NCBI GenBank assembly: GCA_900128395.1
Contig: LT649295.1
Span: 1-43,938, forward strand
Length of the DNA: 43,938 nucleotides
DNA from: Stramenopiles sp. TOSAG23-2
Lineage: Eukaryota; Sar
Reading direction: 5' to 3'
The translations under genes and the position numbers were made by a program. Below, one piece after another: positions 10,125 through 20,600 of this stretch (positions are counted from its first letter, which is position 1; each line of letters opens with the position of its first letter). The notes beneath the pieces are model-generated. The model ran no database searches and was not told the origin of the DNA. It was given only the letters and a program-made list of their open reading frames with translations.

Positions 10125-11855
10125 TCACCCAGGCGATCGTTTGAAAGCATCATTCTTATTTATAAAATAATCTTTTTCTGGGGTATTAAATGGTTGTTGC
10201 TGCTGTTGTTGTTGTTGTTGCATTTGATGATGATAATACCTCCTCTCCATTTGCAATCGATATAAACTATTATAATAAAAATATTGATATAGTTGCCTTT
10301 GATATTGTGGATTATGCATCATCATCATATGTTGTTGTTGTTGTTGTTGTTGATGTGGATGTTGTGGTGGTGGTGGTGGTGGCACCAGCGGTGATTGTAT
10401 TGATGGCATTAAATCGTTTTCTTGACGTGATACAGTTCGATTATTCTCCTCATCATTATTAACATTTACCATTTCTTCTTCTTCACGTCGTCTCCTATCA
10501 TCATTGCCAGTTGGTTGATTATCTTCTGATGTATTATTATTATTATCAGTATTCACCACATTATCATTATTAACAACAGCAACATTAACATTATTATTTC
10601 GACGTACAATATAATTAACATTTCCTTGTTGACGATGTATCACAACAACTGGTACAATAGCTTGACGACAACAACTAAATGTCCAAATCACATACACAAA
10701 GATTAAATCTTTATATAAACTAAAATGATCCACATCTAATTTACTTATTGAAAATAAATCACCAAATATTGCCCATATCAAACCATACAATGTAAATGTA
10801 TAACAACATAGACGAAGTACACTTAAATAGGATGGGAATCCATAACCACGATAATTACGATATGATGCAAAACAACAAATTGCATATGCAGGTATGGACA
10901 TGACAACAATCGCACATAATGATTCTAAAAATGTTAAAACAAAAAATAAACCAATTGAAATCGATGCAATCAGTAATATAGGCATTGCCAGTTGCATTGT
11001 ACTTGTATAAATATTGAAAATATTTTCATTCTTCAATTTTTGTTTAAAGACTTTTTTAATCATAAACAATTTATTTTTAACAATTTCTTTCGTACATCGA
11101 TATTTAAACTTCTTTGTTGAACTTGATGATGATAATACTGTTTTTTTACAAAACATTTTCACAAATGTATCTAAATGATTAAAATGAGAGGTATATTCCA
11201 TTTCAACCATACGATCAAATAAAAGTATTTTTTGCTTCTTATGTTTCATTCGTTTATTGTTTTTATCCACATTTAAAACAATTGTCCACCAATTATCAAA
11301 TAAAGTAATATCATCATGTTTATTTTTTAAAATATTTGGATGTTTATCTAAATAATCCAATTGCATTGCTTTATCATTTACAAATAAAATTCTTGGACTT
11401 GGCAACATATTTTGAACCAGCGTTGGATTGACACTATACCGTGTTGCTAAATATGTTAAAAAAACATTTATACCATTTCGATAAAATGTTGGCATGTCCA
11501 TGATAAAAGGTGTTGGCATTTTATTATGATCTATTAATATTTCTTGTGTAAAATCATCTAATGATAATATTAAATTTTTTGGATATGTATCAGCCATGTC
11601 TTGTAAATAATCTGTTTTGAATATTAATTTTGTGATATTTTCATTTTCATAAAATAATGTTTTCGATAATAATAACATTTCCATAATCATCGATACAAAA
11701 AAAACATGAAAAAAAGCACTGCAACATGATTGGCGGTTTGGATGTCGTAAAAACCCAATGTAAAAATTTGGCCTTAATGCATTTATTACTAATACAGATG
11801 CATAAATTGCAATACCAAGCAAGATTAACGAGCAGGAATAGACAAATAATACCAT
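10125..11855 (-). CDS. Unrecognised multi-pass membrane protein with Gln/Asn-rich tail
   Basis: 576 codons, family not recognised. Residues 1-25 are a membrane anchor (VLFVYSCSLILLGIAIYASV), a second segment is near 46-66, then a ~215-residue soluble, Lys-rich loop. Three or more further segments lie between ~285 and 400 (LAMPILLIASISIGLFFVL, CAIVVMSIPAYAICCFASY, LCCYTFTLYGLIWAIFG, DLIFVYVIWTFSCC). The last ~160 residues are disordered and low-complexity: Asn/Val repeats, poly-Pro, His-Pro and two poly-Gln runs. The transcribed microsatellites (CAA/CAC repeats) are likely length-polymorphic. The ATG is the only sensible start; frame intact. It could be a channel-like or stress-sensing protein but nothing visible proves this. 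Confidence 0.72.
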   Translation of the reverse strand: MVLFVYSCSLILLGIAIYASVLVINALRPNFYIGFLRHPNRQSCCSAFFHVFFVSMIMEMLLLSKTLFYENENITKLIFKTDYLQDMADTYPKNLILSLDDFTQEILIDHNKMPTPFIMDMPTFYRNGINVFLTYLATRYSVNPTLVQNMLPSPRILFVNDKAMQLDYLDKHPNILKNKHDDITLFDNWWTIVLNVDKNNKRMKHKKQKILLFDRMVEMEYTSHFNHLDTFVKMFCKKTVLSSSSSTKKFKYRCTKEIVKNKLFMIKKVFKQKLKNENIFNIYTSTMQLAMPILLIASISIGLFFVLTFLESLCAIVVMSIPAYAICCFASYRNYRGYGFPSYLSVLRLCCYTFTLYGLIWAIFGDLFSISKLDVDHFSLYKDLIFVYVIWTFSCCRQAIVPVVVIHRQQGNVNYIVRRNNNVNVAVVNNDNVVNTDNNNNTSEDNQPTGNDDRRRREEEEMVNVNNDEENNRTVSRQENDLMPSIQSPLVPPPPPPQHPHQQQQQQQHMMMMHNPQYQRQLYQYFYYNSLYRLQMERRYYHHQMQQQQQQQQQPFNTPEKDYFINKNDAFKRSPG

Positions 11856-12173
11856 GTGGGATGTGATGTGATGTGTGTGTGATGTGATGTTTGTCGTGGT
11901 GTATTATATATATATGATACAATTGTATAAATATAAATATGCAACTAAATGGTGGTTCTAGCTTTGGTTATTGTCATGACCTTGCTTTATTTGCTGTTTT
12001 TTCTACTTTTGTTTTTACATATATATATAAACGTATGCACGTATATATTCTTCAGTGTGTGTTTATTGATGAGAGATTTATTATTAGATGAATATATAAA
12101 TAGGTTTGGTGTAGTTTCTTGGTATATAGGGATATTGTAGTTGGTAGTATATAAATATATATTATATTAATTA
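11856..12173. other. Intergenic region upstream of the membrane-protein gene
   Basis: Contains a TGTGATG-rich stretch (11856-11900) just 5' of the membrane-protein start and T-rich sequence beyond. No coding gene or RNA gene was recognised. Confidence 0.4.
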
Positions 12174-13042
12174 TTATGCGTATATCCCAAACCCTTCCAC
12201 TTGTTGATACCCGTTTGATCCATCTCTTTTATATTGTTGTATATCCCATAATTGTGATTTCATATTATCACTAAGTTGATTATTCTCTAGGCGCAAGAAA
12301 TCTAATGTATTGTTTGTTTTTAATCCATCAATAATACTTTGTATTCCACTATCATCAGTAATATTATTATTATGTAGGGACAATAACGTTAATGTACTGT
12401 ATTGTTTGTTTTTAATCCATCAATAATACTTTGTATTCCACTATCATCAGTAATATTATTATCAGATAGGTCCAATCTCTCTAATGTACTGTTTGTTTTT
12501 AATGCTTCACCAATACTTTGTACATCAGTAATATTATTATAATGTAGGTACAATATCTTTAATGTATTGTTTGTTCTTAATGCTTCACCAATACTTTGTA
12601 CATCAGTAATGTTATTACCATATAGGTTCAATCTCGTTAATGTATTGTTTGCTTTTAACAATTCACCAATAGCTATTGCATCCTCATCCGTGAGATTCTT
12701 TCCCATCAAATCCACTTCCGTCTTTCCATCAAATTCTTTTTCCCATTTAATATATGCAGCAAGTTTCTTTTTATTATTATTATTATTATTCACGAATAAT
12801 TGTTGCATCGCTTTTATCTTAAAACGCTGCTCTTTTAATTTTAACTCCATCTCCTTCAATTTTAACTCCATCTCCTTCAATTTCTTCGCCATCTCCTGGT
12901 CTTTCATAACATAACTAATCAATAGTGCAGAAATGATTGTAAACAAAATATAACCTTCTTTCATAACATACCTAATCAATAGTGCAAAAATGATTGTAAA
13001 CAAAATATAATAAACATTTTCATCTGTTGTTAACGATGCCAT
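12174..13042 (-). pseudogene. LRR (RNase-inhibitor type) membrane-anchored protein, split by a frameshift
   Basis: Starting at the ATG at 13042, the protein has a duplicated hydrophobic segment (YILFTIIFALLIRYVMK / YILFTIISALLISYVMK), a coiled coil with tandem KEMELKL repeats, then leucine-rich repeats of the LKTNNTLERLDLSDNNITD type. Frame 1 stops at 12389 after KTNNTVH. The next frame continues at once with TLTLLSLHNNNITDDSG and further repeats down to 12174. The shift coincides with five extra bases (ACAGT) where the usual repeat reads AAT ACA TTA. The block encoding DDSGIQSIIDGLKTNNT is present on both sides, so unequal recombination between repeats is the likely cause. Either a pseudogene or a truncated 217-residue protein. 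Ligand and function unknown. Confidence 0.75.
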
Positions 13043-14011
13043 TCTTGTTTTCTTTATTGCAAATAGGCGAAAAGTGAAAGAATCAATTATGTATCTATAT
13101 TATTTATAAACTTTCACAAATATTAAATAATAACTAGAGACGACTATTATAACAGTAAATTTAGTTGAGATCGTAAAACTAGAAAGTATTTATTATCTGT
13201 ACACTCTTCTTTTATCTCGTCTGCACATGTGTTTGTTTTCTGTTTATGTATATATGTTTGCACATGTCATATATTAATAAGTTGTGGTGGTATTTACCTG
13301 CTATTCTAATGAAGTCACTGGCAAAGATCGTGAGTACAGTATGGGAATATCATTGGGGCTCATCGATGTACACATCCGTAAAATGGATCTTATCAACCTC
13401 CTTTTTTGTGTTTGTTGGTTCAAAGGTCCTCACCATATACAAGTACATAGCATTGTATAATGATATTCTTATATTATATCTAACCGTTCGTACTTATTAT
13501 ATACTAAATATTATATTATATCTATCAAATAAATACAACCATAGTGAATAGTTTTAATATGTTAAAAATCATAAAATATAGAAATTTAGAATTATTTCCC
13601 CCATAGTGAATAGTGTTAATTTGTTAAAAATCATCATAAAATAGCAATTTAGAATTATTTTCCCCATAGTGTATAGTGTTAATTTACTATCCTATCATAT
13701 AACAGTAGACTACCTGGTACGACAAATAAACCAATCAAAACACAGAAATAAACACACCGTTATAATAACACATATGGTAACAAGTGATGCAAAACAAAAT
13801 AGACAGATTCATTTCGTGTTACATTCATTTCGATCGATCAATTGTACACACGAATTATTTTTTTTTTTGCATTGTATTGGTATATAATTTATTCTCGTTG
13901 CTGTATCATTTTATCATTTTTCTTTTTTTCTTTTTTTTTTGTTAAATCATCATCATCATCATTTTATAAAGACCCACCCCAAAAAAAAAAATAGATTATT
14001 TATATAAAAAA
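13043..14011. other. Intergenic region with 62-bp tandem units
   Basis: This ~970-bp spacer lies between the divergent LRR and Cys-rich genes. It contains the tandem repeat at 13539-13686, T-rich tracts at 13855-13945 and an A-tract at 13980-13992 shortly before the next gene. Two open frames of 70-100 codons show no domain, no plausible composition and no homology I recognise, so they are not called. Confidence 0.5.
13539..13686. repeat. 62/63-bp tandem repeat, member of a dispersed family
   Basis: CCATAGTGAATAGT-like phrases recur at 13539, 13601 and 13664, each followed by GTTAAAAATCAT and ATTTAGAATTATTT. A perfect 28-base match to 13599-13626 occurs in reverse orientation at 43771-43798, so the unit is also dispersed. 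Confidence 0.85.
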
Positions 14012-15967
14012 ATGAAACACATATTATTATTATTATTACTAATATTAAATATAATCATCACAACCACCAATGCGAATAATACAAATGAAATTAAATGTAT
14101 ACGTGGTCAATATATGGATCGGGATTTAAAAAAATGTATTGCATGCCCTGCTGGTAGATATGGTAGATCCTATGGATTAACAAGTCCAAATTGTGATGGT
14201 TTATGTGACGTAGGTCATTTTTGTCCACCAGGTAGTACTAGTAAAAAAGAACAACCATGTCCATCTGGACGATATGGAAATGCACGTGGTTTAACAAATG
14301 CACAATGTTCCGGGCCATGTGAAGCTGGGTATACATGTAGACCACGTTCAACTACAAGTCGTGAACAACCATGTGGAGAAGTATATCATTATTGTCCACA
14401 AGGTAGTGGGGAAAGACGTGATGTTTCAATAGGTAGTTATACAATAGGTAACGATGAATATACACGAATAGGACAAATAGAATGTGAACCAGGATATTAT
14501 TGCATCAAAGGTGTGAAATATCAATGTGCTGCTGGTAAATATGGAAATAGTACTGGTTTGCATACTAGTGATTGTGGTGGTTGGTGGGTTGATTCCGTTC
14601 ATAATATTCGACATTGGGTCAATGGTACTTGTCCAATTGGTAAATATTGTCCAATTGCATCAACAATACCAACCGCATGTCCAGCTGGTAGATATGGTGG
14701 AACAACGGAATTAAAAGATGCAACATGTTCTGGTCCATGTGCAAAAGGTTTTTATTGCCCATCGTCTAGTATTTATATCAATCAAACAGCATGCCCAAAA
14801 GGTAGATATGGAAACGTAACAGGTTTACAAACAAAAGCATGTAATCCAGATTGCCATGAAGGTAAATATTGTTTAGGACAAACAGAAATTTATGCGACGG
14901 ATGGTAATTATTTATTACCAATTGGCCATCCTGATTTTGTCGGTATACCCGATGATTTATATGATTCAAATACAAAAGCAACTATGTGTGATGCTGGGTA
15001 TTATTGTGAATTGAATTCACCATCATCTAGGCAATATAAATGTGGTGGGTCGAATAAATTTTGCCCATCTGGATCATTTGCTCCTACATTTGTTAGTGAA
15101 GGGTATTATACCGTTGGTGGTGGTCCTGGTGTAAATGATGAAAGTGGTAGTGAGGAAACGAGACATAGTCAAAAAGAATGTCCACAAGGGCATTATTGTA
15201 TCAATGGTATTCGAATCGAATGTCCAAAAGGTAAATATGGCACAACGACTGGATTATCCACAAGTGAATGTGATGGTGATTGTGATCCAGGATATTATTG
15301 CGATCCAGCATCGCCATCTCAACGACAACATGAATGCGATCATCCATCTGTCTATTGCCCAAAAGGTTCGTTTACACCAACTAAAGTTAGTGTAGGATAT
15401 TATACAACAAATGGTGAACCACGTACTCGTTCAAATCAATCTATATGTGAACCTGGACGATATTGTGTAAATGGTATTAAACGTATGTGCCCTGCGGGTA
15501 AATTTGGATCCACATATGGTTTATCAACAAACGATTGTAGTGGCGATTGTTTCATTGGACATTATTGTCCAACAAATTCAACCAGTGGCGAGGAAGTGAA
15601 ATGTCCAGCTGGTAAATATGGTGGGGAACGTGGTTTACGTACACCGTATTGTAGTGGACCATGTGATGAAAATTTTTATTGTCCACTTGCATCTATTAGT
15701 GCACAAGAATTAGATTGCCCTGGTGCAGATTTTATTTGCCCCATTGGTAGTGGTGCGCCTATTAGTGTCCAAAGCGACGAGACGTTGATATTAGATACAA
15801 CAAGGCGTCATGTATATGAATGCGATAAAGATGCTGCCTTGCATGGTATTTGTGCAGATAAAGTATTAGCAACGAGAGATCCAGATATTAGTGTAAGAAG
15901 AAAAACCGATTATGAATATTTAGATATTGAAAATGAAAATTATCAATATTTAGATAATATTGATTAG
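14012..15967 (+). CDS. Secreted Cys-rich GCC2/GCC3 (ephrin-receptor-like) repeat protein
   Basis: 651 codons. Residues 1-21 form a strong signal peptide (ILLLLLLILNIIITTTNA). The rest is a run of ~40-50-residue Cys-rich modules of the form CPAGRYG...GL....C.G.C..GYYC....S, about ten copies, with PSGRYGNARGLTNAQC and PAGKYGGERGLRTPYC as clear examples. This is the GCC2/GCC3 or ephrin-A/B receptor-like cysteine repeat. Several N-glycosylation sequons are present (NGT, NST, NVT). The C-terminus is acidic and Tyr-rich (YEYLDIENENYQYLDNID) and there is no transmembrane segment, so it should be secreted or wall/matrix-associated. Relatives usually end in a multi-pass membrane block; that block is found separately in this window at 3-983 and 31889-32497. 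Confidence 0.85.
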   Translation: MKHILLLLLLILNIIITTTNANNTNEIKCIRGQYMDRDLKKCIACPAGRYGRSYGLTSPNCDGLCDVGHFCPPGSTSKKEQPCPSGRYGNARGLTNAQCSGPCEAGYTCRPRSTTSREQPCGEVYHYCPQGSGERRDVSIGSYTIGNDEYTRIGQIECEPGYYCIKGVKYQCAAGKYGNSTGLHTSDCGGWWVDSVHNIRHWVNGTCPIGKYCPIASTIPTACPAGRYGGTTELKDATCSGPCAKGFYCPSSSIYINQTACPKGRYGNVTGLQTKACNPDCHEGKYCLGQTEIYATDGNYLLPIGHPDFVGIPDDLYDSNTKATMCDAGYYCELNSPSSRQYKCGGSNKFCPSGSFAPTFVSEGYYTVGGGPGVNDESGSEETRHSQKECPQGHYCINGIRIECPKGKYGTTTGLSTSECDGDCDPGYYCDPASPSQRQHECDHPSVYCPKGSFTPTKVSVGYYTTNGEPRTRSNQSICEPGRYCVNGIKRMCPAGKFGSTYGLSTNDCSGDCFIGHYCPTNSTSGEEVKCPAGKYGGERGLRTPYCSGPCDENFYCPLASISAQELDCPGADFICPIGSGAPISVQSDETLILDTTRRHVYECDKDAALHGICADKVLATRDPDISVRRKTDYEYLDIENENYQYLDNID

Positions 15968-16129
15968 AGGAGGGAGAGGCAAGGAAGAAGTGTTTTTGTT
16001 GTAAATTACAAGAGCAAAGAGCAGATATATTTATAACATATCTCAAGCGTTTCCGTATTTTGAATTTGTTGATGTAATAATATATTTTTTATTCTCTCAC
16101 TGCAGCAGATAAAATCTAGTCAAATTGTT

Positions 16130-16287
16130 TTAGTAAAATAACTCATCTTCTTCTTCTTCATCGATAAAACCACCACTATCACCTCCATTATTCTTATTCG
16201 TATTCGTCATATTCTTATTTAAACGTAGACGACTACTGTTTCCACCATAATTATTGTTGTTGTTATTATTTTTATTATTGCTTTTCT

Positions 16288-16324
<37 letters not shown>

Positions 16325-16723
16325 ATTATTATTACTTTTTGATTTTCGTTTCTTTACAATTTCTACTTTTTCAATTTGACGTAATAAATCTTCTCTTCTT
16401 CGAAATAATAATTTTACATCATCTTGGTTAATATTGACTCGTTTTGCATGTTTTGCAAATGCAAACATGTCTTTTGTCATTGTTCCAGCATGTTGAAATA
16501 AACATTCTGTTAATGCATGTACGACTGATTTATCAATTTGTAATTTTTCATCATCCAACGTTTCAAATGCGCCTTGTTCACTATTTTTTTCATGTTCCAC
16601 TATTTTACCAACTTCTACTAATAAACTTTTTCGTAACTCTTCTTTTAATTTTTCATTTTGTATAAACTGTTCATCATCATTTCCACCACTAGCATAATTA
16701 AAATTTTCATCTACATCATTCAT
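16130..16723 (-). CDS. CENPS: CENP-S/MHF1 histone-fold protein
   Basis: 197 codons. Residues ~25-118 match CENP-S (MHF1/APITD1): LKEELRKSLLVEVGKIVE, then KSVVHALTECLFQHAGTM, TKDMFAFAKHAKRVNINQDD and VKLLFRRREDLLRQIEK. CENP-S pairs with CENP-X in the constitutive centromere complex and in the Fanconi-associated MHF complex that binds branched DNA with FANCM. After residue ~125 there is a basic, low-complexity tail with a twelve-residue poly-Thr, Asn runs and an acidic end. The tail length depends on an ACA/AAC-type microsatellite. The partner CENP-X is not in the window. Confidence 0.88.
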
Positions 16724-17650
16724 TTTTTTTTTTCACCAACACAATTGTTTTTTTAATTTTACTTTTTTTCACGGTAGTATAGTCGTTTAAATAATGAGTA
16801 ATGTAATATATATATCGATCGATAAACACAGTTTTGATCACTCTTATTGTATTTTCAAAAAAGTACCTCTCTGTTGTTCATCATTTGTATATATACACCT
16901 TTTCTATTCAATGTATACATACTCGTGGATTTTTTCATCCGTCTTATTGTTAAGGCTTATACGGACAATTTCCTTTTTCGATTGATCGATTGATATACCT
17001 ATTACGCATTATAGATTATAGATCTTCATTTAAAATATATTATTTTCCTTAATTTCGAATTAATAATAAATGCAACACAATTCAACAACAGAATCTTATA
17101 GTTCCGGGAAAAATCTTCTTAGTTCCGAGATGTAGATACATAAAAAGCGGAAATATTAAATTATAAAATGTGACTAAGTATAAAATGTTACTAAGCGGAA
17201 ATATTAAATTATAAAATGTGACTACTTCCATGATATTCAGCAGCTATAGTTTGTTGACCAGTACATAATATAACAATTTACAAAATTTTAAATTTTAAAT
17301 ATTTATAATTTGGAAAAATAGGTAAGCGAAAATAAATTCTCCGGGCATAATGCTATTCACCTGCTATAATTTAAGGTTTTAATTATCTCCAGTTTTTTTT
17401 TCTCTAACAATCGACACAAGTGCACAAGTAAAAGTGAAAGATATTGTTTGTTTGCTTCGAGGCGCTCTAGTCGTTCGGTCGTCCATTTTTGAAATTTTGT
17501 GTGTGAACTAATTCTTTTAATTCTGTAATATCATTATTATCGGTTATTGTAGATTTAAAATTCGGATCAAAACATTATACAAGTATTGTTTGTCATCACG
17601 AGAAAAAAAAAAACTCTTAATTTTTAGAAATTAATTAAAAAAAAACAAAA
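16724..17650. other. Divergent intergenic region before the giant receptor gene
   Basis: This 927-bp spacer presumably carries the promoters of the CENP-S and fibrocystin-like genes. It contains a 48-bp tandem duplication at 17145-17225 and a small GC-richer patch near 17457-17490. No coding or RNA gene recognised. Confidence 0.5.
17145..17225. repeat. 48-bp direct tandem duplication (1.7 copies)
   Basis: AAGCGGAAATATTAAATTAT plus the following TAAAATGTGACTA occurs at 17145 and again at 17193 without mismatch, separated by a diverged TAAAATGTTACT third of the unit. Confidence 0.9.
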
Positions 17651-20600
17651 ATGAAAAATTACTTCAATAATGGTATGCCAACGTCAATGATAATAATATC
17701 TGTAATGATGTTTTATTTTACCTCCATTATTACCAACAGTATTCTTATGGTTGCTGCTGCAAATCCAACAGCTAATTTCGTTTTGCCAAATCGTGGTTCT
17801 ATTACGGGTGGAGGTTATATAAATATCTACGGAAAGGATCTATTGCCGTCAAAGGATAAAAAAGGTGGAGCATTATTTGATGCAGGAATAAAAGCAAAAT
17901 GGGGTGTTGGCCCAAATTCTTCCATTTCCTGTGACCCTATCAATTACCTATCAAACGATGGTAAAATTGTATGCGTTCCAAGTGCACTTGATAATAAATT
18001 GAATGGAAGAGAAATTTCTACGTTATCAAATTGCGATGGACGCCAATTGTATCTTAATGCACCACCACCCATGACATTATGGGTTGATAATGTTGGCGGC
18101 CCTTTACGCCACCCTAATTATCCTACAGCATCTACGTCGTTACTTGGTAAATGTGGTGGTGGTGGTGGAAAAAAAAATCGGATATGGCAATGTAGTCGTG
18201 AGATAATGATCGGATCGACACCAATACTTGCATCTGTTGTACCTCGTGCCGTTCATGCTGGGGATTTAATAACAGTATATGGCCAAACATGTTTTGGCGA
18301 TGATTTTCAATATATTAAAGATGAAAAAATATCATTAAAAAGTGATTTCTCAATGAGTGGGGAAGAAACCAGAGATCATTTTGGTTTAAAATCGGATATT
18401 ATACGAATACGAGTTGGAAAATATATATGTGAAACTAAAAATAGTGCTGGTCGATATTATCGATCGAACAAAGGACATGTAAAAGGACGATGTTCTTCTT
18501 TTTCAAGTTGGTTTCAATGCCGATTACCTGAAGGAATTGAACCTGGTAAATACCCAATACAATTTGAAACTGTTAATAATGGGCATTCCATTACAAGTAT
18601 AAGTGGATATGGTTTCAACATTAATAATGCTAGCGAAGCATTTTCGGTACAGGTATTGCCAAAATCAACGAAAAAAATATCCATTTTAAATATTACAAGT
18701 GTAGCAAATACAAATGTATTACGAGTACATGGAAAGCATTTAAATGAATCAAATGTGCAAATTAAATGGGGTGGTCAAAGTTGTACTAAAAATTCAATTA
18801 AATATAATGAAATTTTATGTACAAAAAGTACAAATACAGCATCAACGGGAAATAAATATTATTTAGGGCCTATTGCATGGTTGAGGGAAAAATATGTATT
18901 TTTCAAAGAGAGCGATATGGCATACGCTTTGGCTGGAGAGGCTTGGTCAACTGCAATTGAAGGCTTTAAAATGAATTCAAGGCCATCCCCTGGTGAAATA
19001 ATGGATAAATTAAGGACAGGAACATTAAAAACTGGATATGCTAAAATTCGCATTTCTAGTTTATTGCCTGGAAGCCACGCTGGAACACCGTGGGAGTACC
19101 AAAGCGAAAATCCAAGTATCGATTTGAAACAAACATATGGAAGACGCGGTGCAATTTTTCAACGTGTAAGTGGTATTTACAAGGCTACTCACAACGGTTA
19201 TCTTCGCATGGTATCAAGACATACGGCTGGTAATTTAATGACGGTAAGGGTATGTAATACGGTGAATCCTGATTTATGCTATGAAAATTCAGATAAAATA
19301 ATAATATCGGAAACATTACATTTTAATGATATATCTGTCAGAACTCCGTGGTTTCAAGTTGTAAAAGATAATTCATACTTAATTGAACTTTTAGTTAAAT
19401 ATAATCCCCAGCACAACAGAAAATGGGGTGGTTTTAATGTTGATTTTGATTTTTCATATAAAGGTAATGATAACGATGGAGAAACAGCACAAAGCAATGT
19501 AGGTTACACTGGCCCATATACACCAAGGCGAGCTAGAAATGCACAGTACGTGTTAAGAACATCTGGTATCGCTGCAGATACAATTACCATAGTAGTTCGT
19601 AAAGGGGAATCGAACATATTTGATTTAAGCTTAGCCAACGGCACGGTCCCTATTCCGGTACGTGGTGTGCGTTTTCCACCACGTTATTTTAGAAATATTA
19701 TACGTGACAGTTTGAAATGGGCAACATGCGATGAACTGCCTGCAAGATCAAAGAAAATGGAAGTCTTCAGGTATCACCAAATACACCCATTTGACGTTGA
19801 AGGTCGGTGGATAATGGCAAAAGATACAAATGCATTTATCACCAATTCGCTTCCTAAAAGTACGAAAGTTGGTGGTATATCAGGGGCATCGATCGATTAT
19901 TCCACGTCTTACTGTGGATCACTGAGTCAACATATTAACTTAAATGCTATTCCAGATGGCCGGGTTATTGTCCCACCGTTGTCTATTTCCGCGCACGGAA
20001 AAGATTACCCTTACTTGAATTTTGCATACAAGTTAACGCCAAATGCTCGAGTAACAATGTTGCTCCGGTTATACATGAGAAAAAGATTTTTCACATGTGC
20101 AGTGTTGTTGACCCATCCTGAGCCAGCTAATGGTGTGACTGCTCATCCAACTTGCATAAATCTGCAAAATCAAATTGTTGCTGATGGTGCATGGCATGAA
20201 TTGTCGTTCAACTGGAGAAGCTTGTTGACAAGCGAGAGTAATGCTTTCAATGCACTGTTCCCATCGATTAATACGGGCGTGCAATTAATGTCGATCGCGA
20301 TTGGAGCTCAAGTTCATCTAAGTTCGTGCCCATCAAAACAAGATAATGCAGATACACATAATGAAGGCAGCGGTTCGTTATCAGGTGAAATGTGGATTGA
20401 TGCCGTTTCAGTGACAAAATCTTCATATTCATTTAATCGACAAAAACGCACGGAAACTCAAATGGCGGGAATGGTAGAGGGAAAATCAGCAGTTACACAT
20501 ATTGACGTGGATACGCAAACAAATGCAGACAAAACCGAAGACAAAGTTACCATTAAATTGTATCGCACTGATCAATGTGTAACTTCTGCAAGCAGTGCTC

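Noticed and set aside
13246-13551. 101-codon frame in the gap before the Cys-rich gene
   Set aside because: No domain, composition of random AT-rich DNA, and overlaps the tandem repeat at its 3' end.
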